Shown one piece after another: positions 34,291-35,604 of a DNA stretch of 35,604 bases. Under the pieces are notes generated by a model that saw only the letters and a list, made by a program, of their open reading frames with translations, had not been told where the DNA came from and ran no database searches. Numbering within the stretch: the first letter of the stretch is position 1; every line of letters begins with the position of its first letter. A program made the translations under genes and the position numbers. Source of the stretch: a bacterium. Lineage in GTDB: Bacteria; Bacillota_I; Bacilli_A; RFN20; DUOZ01. The stretch lies in assembly GCA_012838555.1 (NCBI GenBank), contig DUOZ01000100.1, positions 1 through 35,604 on the forward strand, given 5' to 3'.

Positions 34291-34825
34291 TACTAATTCC
34301 CCCTTTCTCTAAATGTTCTTTTAAGGTATTCAAAGCTTTTAAATATTTCCAAGTAATTGTACTTATAGGTTTATTTAAGATTTTAGCAACTTCTTTACGC
34401 TTCATATTTAAGAATAAACACATCGCTAGAATCTGATATTCATCATCAGGTAAAACTTTTTTGGCTAGATCGATGGTCGGAGTATCAATATCACGTTCAT
34501 TTTCTTGGACTCCAAATAAATACTCATTTTCACTAACATCAATTGATTGTTCTTTCTTTCTAACTCTTAATTCATCTAGTGAAAGATTTCTTACTATTGT
34601 TGTAATCCATGCTCCTGGATTTGAATTATCTTGATATGATGATATTTTTTGCATGATTTTAAGATAGGTATTTTGCATAACATCTTTAGCTAATTCTCTA
34701 TTTTTTAAAATCGATAAAGCATAATGAAACACGTATTTATGAGTCATATCATAAATAGGTCCAAATGCTTCTTTTTTACCGTACTTAAACTCTAACATCC
34801 ATTTATTTAATGCTTGGTGATCCAT
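34280..34825 (-). CDS. ECF-type RNA polymerase sigma factor
   Basis: 181 residues from ATG 34825 (GGAAGG upstream; ATG 34840 lacks an RBS). Region 2 spans about 20-90, with RELAKDVMQNTYLKIMQKI and the -10 recognition part WITTIVRNLSLDELR. Region 4 spans about 120-175, with a helix-turn-helix RKEVAKILNKPISTITWKYLKAL. There is no sigma-I-type extension, although its partner is RsgI-like. It probably directs its own operon and unknown envelope or glycan genes. Confidence 0.87.
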   Translation of the reverse strand: MDHQALNKWMLEFKYGKKEAFGPIYDMTHKYVFHYALSILKNRELAKDVMQNTYLKIMQKISSYQDNSNPGAWITTIVRNLSLDELRVRKKEQSIDVSENEYLFGVQENERDIDTPTIDLAKKVLPDDEYQILAMCLFLNMKRKEVAKILNKPISTITWKYLKALNTLKEHLEKGGISNED

Positions 34826-34851
34826 ACACTTACCTTCCATCTAATAGTCAA

Positions 34852-34860
34852 ATTATACCA
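34852..34860 (-). promoter_or_regulatory. Extended -10 promoter of the sigma operon
   Basis: On the minus strand TGGTATAAT is an extended -10 with no convincing -35 at 16-18 bases. It lies about 27 bases before the sigma start. Confidence 0.5.
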
Positions 34861-34922
34861 CACTTTTTCAAAAGTAAATGTAGTCATCACTCAATAATAT
34901 AACGATGAAGTGATATTGTTTG

Positions 34923-34951
34923 TTGGTAGGAAAATCTTTTAATGTTATAAT
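34923..34951 (+). promoter_or_regulatory. Promoter of the right-edge gene
   Basis: TTGGTA (34923-34928), 17 bases, TATAAT (34946-34951), 15 bases before the start codon, with RBS AGAGGGTG between. Confidence 0.6.
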
Positions 34952-34966
34952 TTAGAGGGTGAAAAT

Positions 34967-35604
34967 ATGGACATACTTAATTTAATCAAAGATGGAGACA
35001 TCATTATTACTCCCTATGAAGTAAAAAAGGAAATATTAAAAGAAATATCAAAAAGGAAATTATTCCATCACTTTCGTTTTTTCACTAAAAAGGAAATTAT
35101 TGAAAAGAGTTTATTTATTTATGATTTAAATACAATTGCTTATTTAATGGAAAATTATGAGTTTAGAGTTGAAAATGCCATTATGTATTTAAATAATTTA
35201 TATTATATAGATAATAAAACTTATAATATTGAAAAATTAGACTTTTTAGTCAAAATAAAAAAAGAATTAACTAGAATAAAGTTACTTAAAGAAGATAACT
35301 TATTTAAACAGTTAGTACTTAACAAAAGAGTGATTGTTGTTGGTTACCAAATTATTGACAATTTATTTAATAGAGCATTAAATGAACTTAATAAAGTCTC
35401 AGAAGTTCAAATAATTGAGTTTGAAAATAAAGAAATCCCTAAATTAGATGTCTTCCATTATCATCATTTAAATGATGAAGTTAACGGTGTTGCAGTTAAA
35501 ATTTGTGAGTTAATCGAACAAGGAATTAATATTAACAAGATAAAGCTTTCTAATGTAAATAATTCTTATTATTACACTTTAAATAAAATTTTTAATTTAT
35601 ATAA
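34967..35604 (+). CDS. Unrecognised protein, N-terminal part, possibly AddB-like nuclease/helicase
   Basis: About 212 residues read by hand from ATG 34967; the gene runs off the right edge. Soluble, Lys- and Asn-rich, no signal peptide. It has a pattern of short helices and strands (FHHFRFFTKKEIIEKSLF, then YLMENYEFRVENAIMYLNNLYYI, then RVIVVGYQIID). This reminds me of the inactive helicase-like N-terminus of AddB/PD-(D/E)XK proteins in Mollicutes relatives, but no decisive motif (Walker A or nuclease core) lies in the visible part. Treat the function as open. Confidence 0.4.
   Translation, partial: MDILNLIKDGDIIITPYEVKKEILKEISKRKLFHHFRFFTKKEIIEKSLFIYDLNTIAYLMENYEFRVENAIMYLNNLYYIDNKTYNIEKLDFLVKIKKELTRIKLLKEDNLFKQLVLNKRVIVVGYQIIDNLFNRALNELNKVSEVQIIEFENKEIPKLDVFHYHHLNDEVNGVAVKICELIEQGININKIKLSNVNNSYYYTLNKIFNLY

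Overview
The window is AT-rich DNA, roughly 30 percent GC by eye. It most likely comes from a Bacillota member of class Bacilli close to the Mollicutes, Erysipelotrichia or Haloplasma side of that class. TGA is used as a real stop, for example at the ecfA2/ecfT ATGA overlap and at the end of the 12229-12717 gene. That excludes the Mycoplasma/Spiroplasma code. A CwlD-type amidase indicates peptidoglycan and hints at a spore-forming ancestry or lifestyle. No tRNA, rRNA, CRISPR array, insertion sequence or integrase was recognised. No gap longer than about 200 bases lacks a gene.

Layout. 1-883: the start of a secreted GH16 beta-glucanase lipoprotein, running off the left edge. 964-11329: eight minus-strand genes that overlap or nearly touch: ecfA1-ecfA2-ecfT-truA-PHP phosphatase-ABC exporter-two ABC/FtsX fusion proteins. 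11523-13975: cwlD coupled to a small DUF11-type protein, with a longer DUF11-type gene diverging from it. 14018-17090: rpsI, rplM, an Smr-domain gene and typA. In Bacillus the ecf, truA, rplM, rpsI and cwlD genes also sit together, so this is a rearranged core housekeeping block. 17151-21224: a U32 pair (TrhP1/TrhP2-like tRNA hydroxylation), a GNAT acetyltransferase, the c-di-AMP receptor DarA and a cysteine-rich double DUF1540 protein. 21300-30135: GH30, a Gfo/Idh oxidoreductase, a carbohydrate-binding lipoprotein, GH17 and a BmrCD-like heterodimeric exporter. 30278-34825: a GH13 oligo-1,6-glucosidase, then an ECF sigma factor, an RsgI-like anti-sigma factor and a lipoprotein. 34967-35604: the start of an unrecognised, possibly AddB-like, gene.

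How the genes fit. GH16, GH17, GH30 and the CBM4_9-type lipoprotein make a plausible beta-1,3/1,6-glucan (laminarin-like) degradation set. GH16 and the binding protein are lipid-anchored outside; GH30 and GH17 lack signal peptides and should act inside. Promoters of the two lipoprotein genes carry the same AAGCGCTT operator core (CcpA or LacI-family type), which suggests joint control. The RsgI-like protein carries the Asn-Pro autoproteolysis motif of glycan-sensing anti-sigma factors, so it may report on extracellular polysaccharide.

The most unusual signal is the DUF11 pair beside cwlD. Neither protein has a secretion signal. Both begin with what looks like the detached last strands of a DUF11 repeat, and the longer one ends with a repeat lacking exactly those strands. 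This suggests head-to-tail strand-donation assembly, possibly on a spore surface. That idea is inference.
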